A stretch of DNA of 64,000 bases from Icerya purchasi (taxonomy: Eukaryota; Arthropoda; Insecta; Hemiptera; Monophlebidae). Position 1 is the stretch's first letter; each line of letters starts with the position of its first letter. The translations under genes and the position numbers were made by a program. The notes under the pieces were generated by a model that was not told the origin of the DNA, searched no databases, and saw only the letters and a list, made by a program, of their open reading frames with translations. Below are positions 21,561 to 33,099 of this stretch, piece after piece. The stretch is from the NCBI GenBank assembly GCA_039619475.1, contig CM077116.1, forward strand, positions 274,536,758-274,600,757. The letters run 5' to 3'.

Positions 21561-23759
21561 TGGAATGCATTATTTTCGGATTAAAGTAATTGGATAGATA
21601 GAGTTAAACAGTCTTCAGAGTTCGGAAATGAAAATATTCGAAATCGTAAAGAGCAGAAGATAAATATTCAAATAATCCAGGACGTTGACGTTTACATTAA
21701 TATACATCTACATTACGTAAATTAAATGTAAAATATATTACAATAGTGTAACAGCGTGTGATCTGCAGTAAATTTGTAAGTTTAGAGAGCGTAAGTAATT
21801 ATCGTACAATTCTCAACCTGTAAAAAACAGCTTCGGCTGTAGTGAAACATTAGTCCAGTTTTATTCACTGTTACGTGACCAAGCTAGAGAAGACCCGTTC
21901 ATCTATTTCACGACCTCCTAAGTATATTTTGAACCTTCAGTTTTATAAGTGTCACTATTCCGTCTTTGATGTGCGGTCCCTTTTATATCAACTTTTCTAA
22001 CAGATTGCTTAGTAGCTGCCGAGCTGGGCTTAAAAGTTTTTTAATTTCATTAATAGCGGTCGCAATTAAGATTATACCGTTAGATCTAGACGGAAAAGTA
22101 GTTGCATAGCTGTTTCTTCCTGCTCGCATGTCGCATATATCCCATTTATTTTTATCAGACATTTAAGCGAAACTGAACTTTTGACAACTCAAAGAATCTG
22201 CTTATTAGACAATAGCTTCGCTGAGGTTTTTCAAATAAATCTTACTGATAAATAATCCGTCCACCATTAGTCCGTGATTATAATTTTAAAAAAAAAGCAC
22301 GAAAAACAAATGAATGCTATTACTTAAAATGGTGAAAATTGTGACATGTCGGAATCACCAAAAAGGAGACTTTTTAGCTGTATTTAAATAAATGTTTAAA
22401 ATTTTCACAATGGCTAATCATAAATAATTTTCCGACTCAACTCTCTGTTAAAATACATATTTATTCTCGATGCTTCGGGAAGATGGACCTACGTCAGAGT
22501 ATATAATAAGCAAATATAGACGCTAAAAATCGTACGTCAGTTTTTAATAACGATCGCAAGGTGTGCGTACTTACTATATGAGAAGTATGTAAATGTTTTA
22601 CTTTTTTTTTTTTTTTAGCGTACAATGAGTAAAAAAAAAAAAATGACCTTGAATGGAAAACAAAATTGCTAATAGTTACAATTTCGTCACTATTTATCAC
22701 TTTTTTTTAAGTAGTAGCTTTTTCGCTATTACACTATTACCGTAAATTCGAGCGATGAATTAAATCTGGTTTACACACACTGGTGTTATTAATGTGCCGC
22801 AGTCAGCCCCGCTGCTGTGGATCACGAGGATCATTCAAACAAATTGTTTGAATTCCGTGGCTTAATTTGAGCGCAATGCAAGGCGGATGATGATTATAAT
22901 GATTAATGAATACGAGTTGAACTGATGATCGGTGTCGTTCGTGTTACAGCGTTTCGTGTATATTTCTAGATTAGATCGATAATCTTCTGTCTTCTTATCG
23001 CAGTCACCAGCTAATTTATATCAACACTCGCTAAGATTGTCTGAATTCTGTCTTCATCCTTCGTTTGATTTCATTTATAATCCGATTTCACTTCTATCTT
23101 ATTTGTTTGCTCAATTATTTATTTCATTTTCTTAGTATTTTTTTTGTCTTTCCCTTTTTTTCAGATGAGCGCGTCTAAAAGGGGTCACTCTGGCTAAACC
23201 GAATAGTTTACCCGTAAATATATAGTTCTAAATACAAATCTGTGAGCCTGTTTTCATCCATTCCGTCATTCATAAGAGATCAACCAAAGGTTAACTCAAG
23301 GCATGATCTTACTACTAATCCGTTAGTAATAATAATTTAAAAACACATTTACCAATAAGAAAAATAGCAATAATAATAATAATATCAATAAAATCGGTGA
23401 TAGTAAAACAATATATAATAATAATAATAATACTAAATGCCCCCGATTTTGCGATCACCTGATAAAAAAATAAGCGTAGCTAATTTACTTCCATCTACAG
23501 AATTAACAAAATTTTGTTTCTTTTTCCCTCTTCACCATTCTTCTGAAAGGCAAGAGCGGAATTTTGGTCAAATTTCCTTTAACCAGCGTCTTTCTAGCTT
23601 ATCCTAATTTGTTTTTGCTCCGCAATATCAGAGCATACATTCCCAATAGTGCTTTATATAGCATATAAATATTTCAGTGATTCACCTTTCTTTTTCAGGG
23701 AATGACATTTTGGAAGGAAGTTGTCGATTTCAATAGCGCCCATTCACTTATTTAATCCC
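21561..23759. other. AT-rich DNA, no gene recognised
   Basis: No domain-bearing frame. A 21-base perfect palindrome lies at 22833-22853 within a less repetitive stretch (22740-23000). Short (AAT)n and (ATA)n tracts lie at 23365-23435. T and A homopolymers occur near 22602 and 22630. Confidence 0.35.
22833..22853. repeat. 21-base perfect palindrome
   Basis: ATTCAAACAA, a central A, then TTGTTTGAAT, with exact complementarity in both arms. A symmetrical site of this kind could bind a dimeric transcription factor, but no motif family is certain. Confidence 0.6.
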
Positions 23760-24609
23760 TATTAGATCTATGAAACTCTCATTTTCTCCATAATATTCAT
23801 CAGACTTCACCTCGGTCCATAATCTGATTTTCCGTTTCTCTTAGTGATCGTTCGCCTACGTAGTGCTGCAAATGTCTTTTTTTTGCCATTGCGAAACGTT
23901 GTCGTAATATTTGTTCATACTGCGCCTCCTGCGACACCCTGTCGCAAAATGTAACAACTTTCAAGTGCGTCCTCTCTGCCGCGCAACTCTAAAGGCTCGC
24001 ACTGTGCCTTTGATCAATCGTAGCTAGAATTGATAAGGCAAAACGACATTGACCGCATAATGGCCTTTGAAAACATCTTTTTCCGAGAGCCTTTTAAATT
24101 TAAAACATCCAGTTCAGTGTGGTCCTTTTCGTATGCAAATCGAGCCTCAGTGCCTTCATCTTCCTATAATATTTCTATTCCTTCTCCTGCTCCACTTTCT
24201 AATTCTCATTCTCCTTCTAAATTCATTATTCTCCTTCTAAATTCATTATTCTCCGTCTAAATTCATTATTCTCCTTCTAAATTCCTCATTCTCCTCTTAA
24301 ATTCCTCATCTATAAGAAATCCCGTAATCTTAAAACATCTCCTAAATTTTCCTCTAAGTTTCCTTCTCTCCCATCTAATCGTGTTACACCTGTTCCAGTT
24401 TGTTTTAATAAAGAAAATGTCTGCCCTTCTACCTCAACAAATACTAAGAAGATAATTTCTGTGGATACTCCTAATTTTTCTACCTCTGTTTCTTCTCTTG
24501 TAGCTAAAATCATCTCCACGACCATTGCGGAGCTACAAATAACATCGTCTCCTATTCTTCCTTTGTCGATTTTCTTTGAGTTTTGTTAAATTCATTAAAA
24601 AAAAAAAAG
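23760..24609 (+). pseudogene. I-like non-LTR element ORF1 (gag-like) relic
   Basis: Translation across frames gives a cysteine-rich stretch (CSYCASCD...FKCVL, about 23917-23975) resembling worn CCHC zinc knuckles. The open frame at 24030-24260 follows with QNDIDRIMAFENIFFREP. In I-like gag proteins a block of the form IxRIMAxxNxSFxEA lies directly after the knuckles, and this fits. A Ser/Pro-rich C-terminal region follows, interrupted by a 20-base tandem repeat. It ends with a frame containing SSLVAKIISTTIAELQ and an A12 run (24598-24609). Such proteins bind element RNA in ribonucleoprotein particles. The RNA-recognition part upstream is not recognisable. It may belong to the I-like family of the 16.5-21.6 kb nest. 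Confidence 0.5.
24207..24309. repeat. 20-base tandem repeat, about five units
   Basis: The unit is CATTATTCTCCTTCTAAATT with small variants (CTCCGTC, CTCCTCTT). It sits in the Ser/Pro-rich linker of the ORF1 relic. The 20-base unit is not a multiple of three, so each gain or loss of a unit shifts the frame. Confidence 0.85.
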
Positions 24610-25837
24610 CGGAAAGATCGGGACCTTCTCTTTTTTTTATTATAACTGTTCGCTTTCTTCTCATAATCTCTCTCTTCTGCTCATGTATTCACTTACTTCT
24701 CTGCCGAATATTATAGAAAACGTCCGGGTCAATTGGCCGAATGTATAATTTTATCTTTTAACGTTCCGTTCTCCAGCTGATTTATTCGTGTGAAATTGTT
24801 TTCGTTCAATTTTCAAACATTTCCACCTGATTTATTCGATCGAAGTTGCGTCCGTTCATTTCGGATTCCGAGTAGGACTAGTAGCGGTCGGTGTACGGTG
24901 CGACAGAAAATGAGAGGGGACACAAGAGCGTCTACGAATTTGAAAGGACAACAACTTGTTTGTTGCTGTTGCTAGACAGGGCCAATTAAAGTTTCTAACT
25001 AGCACCGTTTTTTATTTCGGTACCTTTATTTATTTATTTATATTTTTTATTTATTTATTCTTTCTTTCGTACGAAACGTCTGCTAGATGGTTGTGTCCAA
25101 GACGAATGCCGACTTTATAATTGCTTGTGAATTCTTTGCTTAGCTCGAATTCTACTCCTCCTTTGTCCTATTTCCGACCTGCTCGTCGAACGTTCTAATA
25201 ATTTCTTTCTTCCGAGCCATCTTCGATTGCACACACACACACACACATATCGGCACCGGCTCATACAACTATCGTCCGAAAATCTAGCCCTCCCGATCAT
25301 TACAATTCTGCGAACTGCCAATTTATGGACGGTAAATTTTCAAAACGTTTTTATCCAGTTCCTTTTCCATTTAATTATCCGTTTGGCATTACTTTAATTC
25401 GACGGTTTTTCTGCCGCCTTCTATTAATGTACTAATTACTGAAATCCCTCTTTGCTTTCTATCCGGCTTTAGCCTATACCGCATTTATGTTGGCCGGCTA
25501 AATGAAAGCACCGAACTCTTCTTAGCACTTTTTAAAGACAAAAACGGCCTCTCGCAGTTTGCTATTTTTAATGACATTTCTTAAATGCGAAATATACAAT
25601 TTGAATTTATTCTCAAGAAAATTAAATATAAAATAATGTTGAAAAGTTTTTATTGAATACTTATTAGAAAAAACAATTGCAAATTTAATATTAAAAGTTG
25701 GCTTTTAACTTCTCATAGAGCCTTTTTGGTTAGACAATTGTTCTGGTGAACTTGATTCGAATTCCACGACTGAAAATATAAAAAAAATTAACTTCCACAC
25801 AGTAAATTATATCTATATATATATCTATATATATATA

Positions 25838-25940
25838 ACTCGATCATTTGGATCTCGTCAGGAGGACACACTCTGGACTCTCTATGATAATGTTCTATAA
25901 TTCTCATGAAAAAGTCGATTTCAGTTGACTGTATCACTTT
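25838..25940 (-). repeat. Short dispersed repeat, copy ii
   Basis: The clearest of three related copies (others at 8250-8365 and 29388-29460). The minus-strand frame reads QSTEIDFFMRIIEHYHRES, similar to the TEMDFxRR block of RTE-like elements. A (TA)-rich stretch borders it. Confidence 0.45.
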
Positions 25941-27110
25941 TTTCTTTCCTCGTAATAGATTCGGAATTCCCAGAATTTTCACATTTCTTTCTTTACATTA
26001 ATGCGATGCATTCTTTAAAAATTCTCATTTATAAACAAAACGGATATTTAGAATTTGGCCGCGACGTTGTTCGTCGCTTCAGTTTTAGTTGTAACTTTTT
26101 TTTTTTTTTTTTTTATGGCCCGGCTTTAGTTAACTATCAAGCCATTTGGCCACCAACCAGTTAATATAGGAATACTGCCAACTAATGAAAGATACGTAAT
26201 ATTTAATTTGGAAAAAGGTTACAGACAACCATGGCTGTAACTTACTTTTTAATACTTTTGCAAAATAATCTGCCAAATAAGAGATATGTTTTCCATTACA
26301 AACGTTCACCTATTTTCTTTTTCATTTAAACATATTACGTCACTTCCGTTGCGCAATTTTGTAAAATTCATATTACTCTTCCTCCGCGTTATAATAACAT
26401 AGTCATTAACATCGATAAATATGGTATCATTTTTATCCCCCGGGATAATGTGAAAATCCTGTAACTTTAATCTATGGCCTTTTTTTTATAAAATACTTAT
26501 TGATAAAAACCCGATAAAAAATCATCTTAGAAATATTGTTAAAACCTTCCGTAAACGTTATCGAGGATTATCATCTAGGGGTTTAGAAGGAGGTTCCCAT
26601 GATAGTGTCCAAAGGATTCAGTTTAACATATATGGAACAAACGCTAAAGATGTCAAATAAAAAGATGGGTACGGCAGGGTTGCTCGCTATTCCTACTTCA
26701 CTTCGGTGAATGTGTCGAAGAGGGAATAAACGGAGTGTTACGAATAGCATAGAAACTGGTGCCGCAACACATGGTGAAACTTGCTGATACTTTCCGATGC
26801 AAATTTCCAAGCTGCCAGAAAGTCAGAAAGGTAAGGAGCGATCTCTAGGGAAAATGGAACGCGTAGTACAAAATTATAAAATGAAACTAAAAGAAAACAA
26901 GAGTATCGGCCGTAGTAAAGAAACGCGCAAAAATAAAACCTACTTCAATTACTCTGGATTCTGCGTAACTGTTAGAGGTTAATGAATTATCATGCCTAGG
27001 ATGTATCATAACTCCAAATGGCAAAGTGACATAGCTCTAGAGTCTGAATAGAACGAGTGAATTTTGCTTATAGTTGTTCTTTTCCCTTTTTCTGCATTGT
27101 CATTAATCAG

Positions 27111-27239
27111 AAACGTGTAAAATATACGTATGACAGAAAATTTAAACGATTATGCAGTATATGTAACTGCGAAACATGTCGGTGATTAGTGTATTTTCAA
27201 ATAATTAAATTTTCTGTCTTACGTGTAAAATTAAAAACG
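27111..27239. repeat. Spaced inverted repeat, possible small MITE
   Basis: The left arm 27111-27145 and the right arm 27205-27239 are inverted copies, best over ACGTA(T/A)GACAGAAAATTTAA. The 59-base spacer contains CGAAACATGTCGGTG, very close to CGAAACAAGTCGGTG inside the foldback element at 10.6 kb. No frame. Element class unknown. Confidence 0.5.
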
Positions 27240-27254
27240 AGTAAAGTTAGCATT

Positions 27255-27573
27255 AACCTCTAATTTAGTAACAACAGAGGAACTGTGAGGAGAAAATACA
27301 AGGACTTTTCACGCGTTCAAAATGTGGTGTCCCAAAACGAAATGGTGAAGATAAAATGGAGCGACAAAGTTGCCAATAAGGAAGTACCGAAAAGAACGAT
27401 AAGCCGGAAAACAACTGATGCCAATTGATGGGACGTATATTGGGGCATGATACGCCTGGTTTAAAACTATAATCAAAGACGCTGTAGATTGAAACGAACA
27501 CCAGAAGAAGACCTAGCTTAAAATATTCGGCGCGGCTTATAGAGAACCTATGGGATGTGGTAGTTATGTACAG
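27255..27573 (+). pseudogene. RTE-like element 3' end, left part (split by an insertion)
   Basis: Frame-shifted translation gives IKWSDKVANKEVPKR (about 27355-27400), matching the WTDKVTNEEVLKR block. HDTPGLKL follows, then RRRPSLKYSARLIENLWDV (about 27500-27560), corresponding to the basic GRGRPRxxYxxQIxExxG region near the RTE C-terminus. The text breaks at 27573, where the poly(T) of an inserted minus-strand LINE begins. It appears to resume at 29259-29350. Confidence 0.65.
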
Positions 27574-29258
27574 TTTTTTTTTTTTTTTTTTTATTATTTA
27601 AATAAGTTGTGGGTCTCACAGGGCAAGTATGCCCGTTGTGTGAGTGCCCGACACTCTTATTACCGTTTATTTAAGATACCAAATTACAATTATTCTAGCT
27701 TATCCTATACATCATAATTATAGTCAACTAAGTTTATATAACTTATGGCATAGTACACACATACAATTACATACACACACAGCAAGTACTCATCTACATA
27801 CCGATACATGAGGGTAGCAAAATATCTTCAAATACGAAGAAAAGAAAAGAAAAAAAGAGAAGAAGAAAACGTAAATAAAGGAAGGAAGAAAAAGAAAGAA
27901 ACAATAATATAAAATTATAAAATGTGATGATTCGAACCGTATCTTTGGGGTTTTACTCTTTACACCGTTCTTTCAGCCATTTCCTTATTTCCCCTTTCCA
28001 CAAACCAAGTTTTTTTTCGTTTAATATATTACGGGGTATTTTACTAATTAGTTTAATTAGAACTAAGTCATCAGTATTATCAGTTCGTAGATTTACGCCT
28101 CGAGGGTAGATGTAATATGTACTATTTTGGTCTCTTGTTAATCGAGTTTTTTGCCTAGATGGTAATTTTATATTATTGACATTAAATTCAAGTAATCTAT
28201 AATAGAAATAGTACATCTTGGAGGACATTTCGTTGTTTTCTTTCCACCAAGTTGATTCGGAATCGTTTTGCTTCCAGTAGGGGAGTATAAGTTTCAAACA
28301 CCTTTTCTGTATTTTGCTTATTTTATTTATTTCCGTTTTCTTAGCCTCACCCCATATTTGAATTCCATATAAAATTCTGGACATTATTATTGAATCATAG
28401 TATATACATAATGTGCGATATGTTAAAACCTGTTTTATTTTATGTAAAACTGGAATTGACTGTCTTATTTTCGAATTTAAATTATGAATGTGTTTTTTCC
28501 AGTTCAAGTATTTATCGATATATATACCTAGATATTTAAAATTTTCTATGTTTTCAAGCGGTGGACAACAACACAAATGAGTGTTGTTATTTATATGCAG
28601 TTCGTGTATGCAATCATTATTATGGAAGGTAATTCGCGGATCGTGTGTCATATGTTTGGTACTGTTCCGAATGTGCAGTAATTTAGATTTATTTATATTA
28701 ATACGTAACCTCCTATCATGTGCCCATTTACTAAAATTATCTATATCCTCTTGTAGTAATCTTTCCGCTATTTCTAAATTCTTATGCTCCGCTAATAAGG
28801 CAATATCATCGGCAAACACATATAACTTTGCATTTTTAATATGCTTATGTAACGAGTTAGTGTAAATTAAGAAGAGAATAGGGGCCAATATGGTGCCCTG
28901 ACCTACTCCGCAATGAATTGTTTTTTCATTACTTTTATTCCCTGCGATTTTTACTATACTTTTCCTATTTTTTATGTAATTCTTAAACCACTTTAGTTGA
29001 TTATTTATAATTCCCAAATTTTCTAAGTCCTTGATCAGTATAATTCATGGTCGACTAAGTCAAACGCTTTAGACAGGTCAATAAATGTAATTAGAAATTG
29101 GTTTGCCTTCGACAATCCCATATTTATATTATTTACGATCGATCTTAGTAACGTTATCGTAGATCTTTTTTCTCTAAAGCCGTGTTGATTTTCATAGAGT
29201 AAGTTGTTTTTTTCTAAATAATTTCTTAAATGTTTATCAATGTAATGTTCTAATATAA
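27574..29258 (-). mobile_element. CR1/L2-like non-LTR element, copy 2 (5'-truncated)
   Basis: A minus-strand insertion from T19 (27574-27592, its poly(A)) to about 29258. Just inside the poly(A) is the family's GC-rich tail (27600-27655), preceded in element orientation by AATAAA. A noncoding tail of about 300 bases with purine/pyrimidine-biased tracts separates it from the coding part at 27953-29253. It starts inside the reverse transcriptase, so endonuclease and ORF1 are missing. It lies within an RTE-like 3' end. Confidence 0.82.
27953..29253 (-). pseudogene. CR1/L2-like reverse transcriptase, 5'-truncated, one frameshift
   Basis: Reading down from 29253: LEHYIDKHLRNYLE, a QHGFREKRST block, FLITFIDLSKAFDLVDHE (catalytic block A), then a frameshift near 29040. 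The open frame 29017-27953 then carries CGVGQGTILAPILFLIYTNS, LYVFADDIALLAE (catalytic FADD, about 28815-28785), the thumb YLGIYIDKYLNWKKH, YGIQIWGEAKKTEI and the terminal WKGEIRKWLKERCKE. Apart from the one frameshift, the coding sequence from block A to the stop is open, so the copy is fairly young. The usual PQG motif reads GQG, as in copy 3, so this is a family trait. Confidence 0.82.
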
Positions 29259-29350
29259 AAAGGAAGATGAGACAAAAGACAAAATGCTACTATAAATCAA
29301 TCCGTAGATTGAGCACAACTGATGATGATGATGATGATGATGATGATTGT
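29259..29350 (+). pseudogene. RTE-like element 3' end, right part, with (GAT)n tail
   Basis: Directly beyond the inserted LINE, translation gives KMRQKTKCYYKS or, in a second frame, INQSVD followed by a stop. RTE-like proteins typically end with a K-R-A-x-DR-x-WR block and NQSVD. A (GAT)n run at 29321-29348 follows, the kind of trinucleotide tail RTE elements carry. This supports continuity with 27255-27573. Confidence 0.5.
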
Positions 29351-29387
29351 ACATATGCTGGTAAACGTTATAAATGATCATACCGTA

Positions 29388-29460
29388 GGAAGACCAATTC
29401 TATACTTCAGTCTTCTATAATTTCATAGAAGAATTGGTTTCAGTTGATTGTGCTGATCAG
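29388..29460 (-). repeat. Short dispersed repeat, copy iii
   Basis: Contains CTATAATTTCATAGAAGAATT and GGTTTCAGTTGATTGT, matching the copies at 8.3 and 25.9 kb. The weakest of the three. Confidence 0.35.
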
Positions 29461-29839
29461 GTGCAGAATAGAATAAAAATATTTTATAAATGTAACACAT
29501 AAAAAAAAATTATAGATTTTGTCGTATAATTTCTTTATTACACCCGGGCGAAATCATAATCATTAATAACCATTTATTTATATAGGCAAAGATTGTATTT
29601 ACATATATTTATTAAAAATTATTTATATGAACGTTAAGTAAAATTAGTTATTACGATTGAAAAGAGTATTTTAAAATTTAAAATTTAATTACTAATTGTA
29701 TTTTTAAATAATTTTAATGTTTTTTTTTTTTTCTTTTAAATTAGCATTGAATGCAATGTTTAATATAAGAACGATATACTAATTTATATATTTTTGTTAA
29801 GCAATGGCAAGTGCGATTAATGAGGAATGGAAAAGATAA

Positions 29840-30420
29840 TCATTTAGATTTACAGATGACACGGCTAAATTAACAGAAAGCGAAAAAGCTGTAATGAACG
29901 TGTTGACTGAATTAAGCTCACGATAAACAAAATGAAAATAGTAATAATAACATGTAATAAAATAAAAGACAATAACGAAGTGACGACAAATTTAAATAAT
30001 GAAATACTATATCATGTGAGGAAGCACAAATATATTTAGGATCAATAATAACGGATGATGGAAGACGTGACCAAAACAAAACAAAACAAAAAACAGGACA
30101 ATTAAAGTTGTTTTTAACAGGAAGAAATCAGTCTCAACGTTCAAAAACTTAAACGTAGAAATACGTAAACGACGGATAAAACGTGTATGTCTGCAGTGTG
30201 CTATTCGAATCAAAAACGTGGACCATAAATACAGAAAAATAAAAACAACCGGAAGACTTCAACAAAAAATTTCGTCTTGAAAGAAAGTGCAAATAAGGTT
30301 AGAGAGATACAATAAACATTAACGGAAAAGCGATGGGGAATCGATATAATAAGAATGAATCCAAAAAAAACAAAAAAACGTTGCCGATCGCATCATGCTA
30401 GAACGGATTGTGCCCGATTT
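29840..30420 (+). pseudogene. RTE-like non-LTR element, RT thumb and C-terminal relic
   Basis: Frame-shifted translation gives INKMKIVIITCNKIKDN and NNEIL, then YLGSIITDDGRRDQ (about 30030-30070), the usual YLGSxIxxDGxxxxEI block. LNVEIRKRRIK-like sequence follows, then CSVLFESKTWTINTEK (about 30195-30240), which fits the cvWSvLLYgsETWT block. A degraded zone ends near a T run at 30429. All blocks are in different frames with stops, so it is a relic. It belongs to a different lineage from the 36.3-39.6 kb element, judging by the SIITDDG form. Confidence 0.65.
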
Positions 30421-31020
30421 GGCTGATTTTTTTTTTTTTTCGTTGCGTTTGTAATTATCAGGAGAAGGTTTGTGTGAAAAAAAAAAATTTAGAAAAGTAA
30501 CACGGAAAATGGCGCCCAATTCGCGAAAATAAAACATTAAAACATTGCACGGCCAAATGAGTAATTCAAATAATAACATATTAAAATCAACCAATAACTG
30601 GCCACGTTTGAATTATAACGTATAATTCGATATTAAACAGTTCGAGAAATAAATAAAAATATCTCGTTCTACAACAATTTTAGTAAAAGCATGCAAATAC
30701 AATCGTAGTTTTAGAATACGGAATAATACTATGATTTTTGTGTTGTTAGAAAGTCACTTATCTGAAAATTGCTGCGACCTGCTTCCCCTAAGCCTAATCA
30801 TATATGTAAAAAAAAACCGAACAGTTTTAAATTGAAGGTAACTTAATTTTTCAATTGTAATAAGTTAGTTTAAATTCTAATATAAATATATTATTGAACC
30901 CCTTTTTTTTAAAAAAGTTTAGCGACACATCTAAGTTCTTTAAAACGATCATTAACAATTTTTTTTTTGAAAATTAGGACAACGTCAGTCAGGTCAGCTA
31001 GTGAAAAATATAAAAGAACG
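30421..31020. other. AT-rich DNA, nothing recognised
   Basis: Only homopolymer runs and short frames. The last nine bases (31012-31020) form the left copy of a probable target-site duplication of the next element. Confidence 0.35.
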
Positions 31021-31609
31021 TCGATATAACTGGATTGGATAAATGTTAAGAAATAATAGATTTCTAACTCAAACAATAGAAGCGCTTTCCCTTCGTTGCC
31101 ACCGCGACTATTGGTCTGATCTCTATCCTTCGTCTTTTTCTAATCCTGCTTCCTTTTACTTATCCGTACAATCCATTACTCCTTTTTTTCCGTGGTCTCT
31201 TAATTTCCCCAACATGAGGCGGTCAACTATTTCATCTATAATTAGACTTCGGTTAAACCACAGCTTACTTCCTGCTTCGCTCTTCCGATTCTCCATTACT
31301 CAGTCTCCTCTTTTTTGATCCGTCAGAAGCAAACTTCGTTTGTGATGCGAACCACATTTTGCTTGAATGTCCTTCCATTTCTTCAGAACGCGCGATACTG
31401 TATTCCGGTCTTTTGCGTCTTATCCTACGCCTTACAGCGCTCACAGCATTCTTTCTCTTCCGTCTCCCTTGGTTATTCCTTCGTTAGCTTCATTCGTATG
31501 TTCCATTTCAAATATTTTTCCTTTATAATCATTAATGCTGCCATACCTTTGGATTGAGTAACGTCCTTAACTGACATGCTCAAAATTAATAAAAAAAAAA
31601 AAAAAAAAA
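31021..31609 (+). mobile_element. I-like non-LTR element, 3' fragment
   Basis: The frame at 31043-31318 contains YWSDLYPSSFSNPASFYLSV, PWSLNFPNMRRSTISSIIRL and NHSLLPASLFRFS. These align with the C-terminal region of the RNase H element at 18.8-20.05 kb. After a frameshift, CDANHILLECPSIS (about 31343-31383) repeats the C-H-C block. A tail of about 110 bases ends in poly(A) at 31591-31609. AAAAGAACG stands at 31012-31020 and again at 31606-31614, a likely 9-base target duplication. RT and RNase H domains are missing because of 5' truncation. Confidence 0.82.
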
Positions 31610-32039
31610 GAACGCACCTGTGAATGGTAAAAAAACGGCAGGAAGCAGACTACGGCAAAAATATATTTCACAGATCACTGAAGATACAGGAAAGTATCAG
31701 TTAATAAAAAGACTGCAAACAAATGCTTAAAGGCGGAAGCATAACTTTTCAAATGTGTGTTCGGTCAACGATCAAAAGATTGAGTAATAACTGATTTATT
31801 TACATACGTCCGTAAGGTTAATTTAAACGATAGAAAAATCTGATGATTTAAAATGTTATCAAATCATCTGGAATGAAGAAATTAAACTGAATCGTACTGA
31901 ATTTTTAAAAAATGTATATTTAACTATTTCCTTGAGGCAAATGTATTTTGTATGATTTATTACACGAAAATTAATGTGCCCCATCCAATTAAATTTATTA
32001 GGTCACATTAATTCTGTTTTACAAAGTGTAAAGGTACTT
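31610..32039. other. AT-rich DNA, nothing recognised
   Basis: No recognisable coding or repeat motif. The stretch separates the I-like fragment from the R1-like C-terminus. Confidence 0.35.
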
Positions 32040-32720
32040 GTATAATAAGTAAATAGTGTCTTAATATAAATGAATATTATTTTTACGACTTTTAACCTGT
32101 TGTATTGTTAAGTGATTAAAATGGTCGAAATTATCTGTTACCAATTGTTCCGCAGTACCTTCGATAACTGTATTATTGCTAATGCAGCCTTGTAAAATAT
32201 GATACACGCTGTTTCGAAGAAAATTGCATCTAACACAATTTCCCAAACCCGCAATTCCATACTTGTACAAGTATACTTTAAATACTCCATGTCCAGAGTT
32301 ATAAATTGCACATTAAAAAAATTGGGGGTAAAAATTGTATTATTTAATCTTTCCCTAATATCCGGAAAATACTGATACGCAATACCGTTGCGAATTATTC
32401 CAAATTTGCTGAAATTTATCTATATAATAATTTCCCAAAATAATTTTTTATTTTTTAACGTTAAGTAATTAATTTTGATAGGTAAACAGGTTTTTACGAA
32501 TATATATATTTTACGTTACTAAATTCATTGTAGCCTGATATGTTTAATACTAAACAAAGTAATACGCTTTTTAATTTCCATCTCTATCGGTGTAAGTCCT
32601 GCCAATATAGCTAAAGCTGCTTTACAACTTATCGTTCTATACGATTTTTATTGCCACTATCGCTTAACGTCTAAACCGTGCGTTATAATTGAATAAGTAT
32701 TTGTGTTGTACGTTACTTCA
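32040..32720 (-). pseudogene. R1-like non-LTR element, C-terminal part (minus strand)
   Basis: Reading down from 32720: YRTISCKAALAILAGLTPIE (about 32660-32600), the block that follows the RT thumb in R1-clade proteins (YRTISTxALxVLAGxPPI). After a degraded zone comes FPDIRERLNN (about 32370-32345). The frame 32270-32061 opens with YKYGIAGLGNCVRC and carries a C-x2-C-x8-H-x4-C zinc motif near its start. A frameshifted GHGVF just upstream matches the conserved TGHGxF. This is exactly the piece missing from the plus-strand element at 33.1-35.1 kb. Confidence 0.72.
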
Positions 32721-33099
32721 TATATTGAATTTTTAGTTTTGCTTTTCTTCTGGTCTCAACTTCACTCTGTAAAGGAAGCCCAGCGTGCCTCATGTTGTAA
32801 TATACTTTGCTTCGTATTTTCAGATTTATAAAATGAAGTATTTTGTTAAATCTATAGCCAAAAATGTTGTGATTAAATACCAAGTAGTTGGTTACTTTTC
32901 ATTTATGTCGATATTTATTTTATTTCCGTTTGTGAAATTAGTAATTCAACTGACGACGCTTTCTTAAGTTTCCTGCGTGTATCTGTACTCCGAATAAATT
33001 TTAAAGGGATAATAAAAGAAATTTAAATTGGTTGTAAGAAAATTAGAAATGAAAAACATATGACTCTGTGTTGTAACCAATAAAACTAACATTTCAAAA

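Larger units (their letters stand above)
24610..27254. other. Mixed unique DNA, no gene recognised
   Basis: Contains (AC)n at 25230-25249, a T run at 26098-26115, a short dispersed repeat at 25838-25940 and a spaced inverted repeat at 27111-27239. Open frames are short and carry no recognised domain. Confidence 0.35.
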
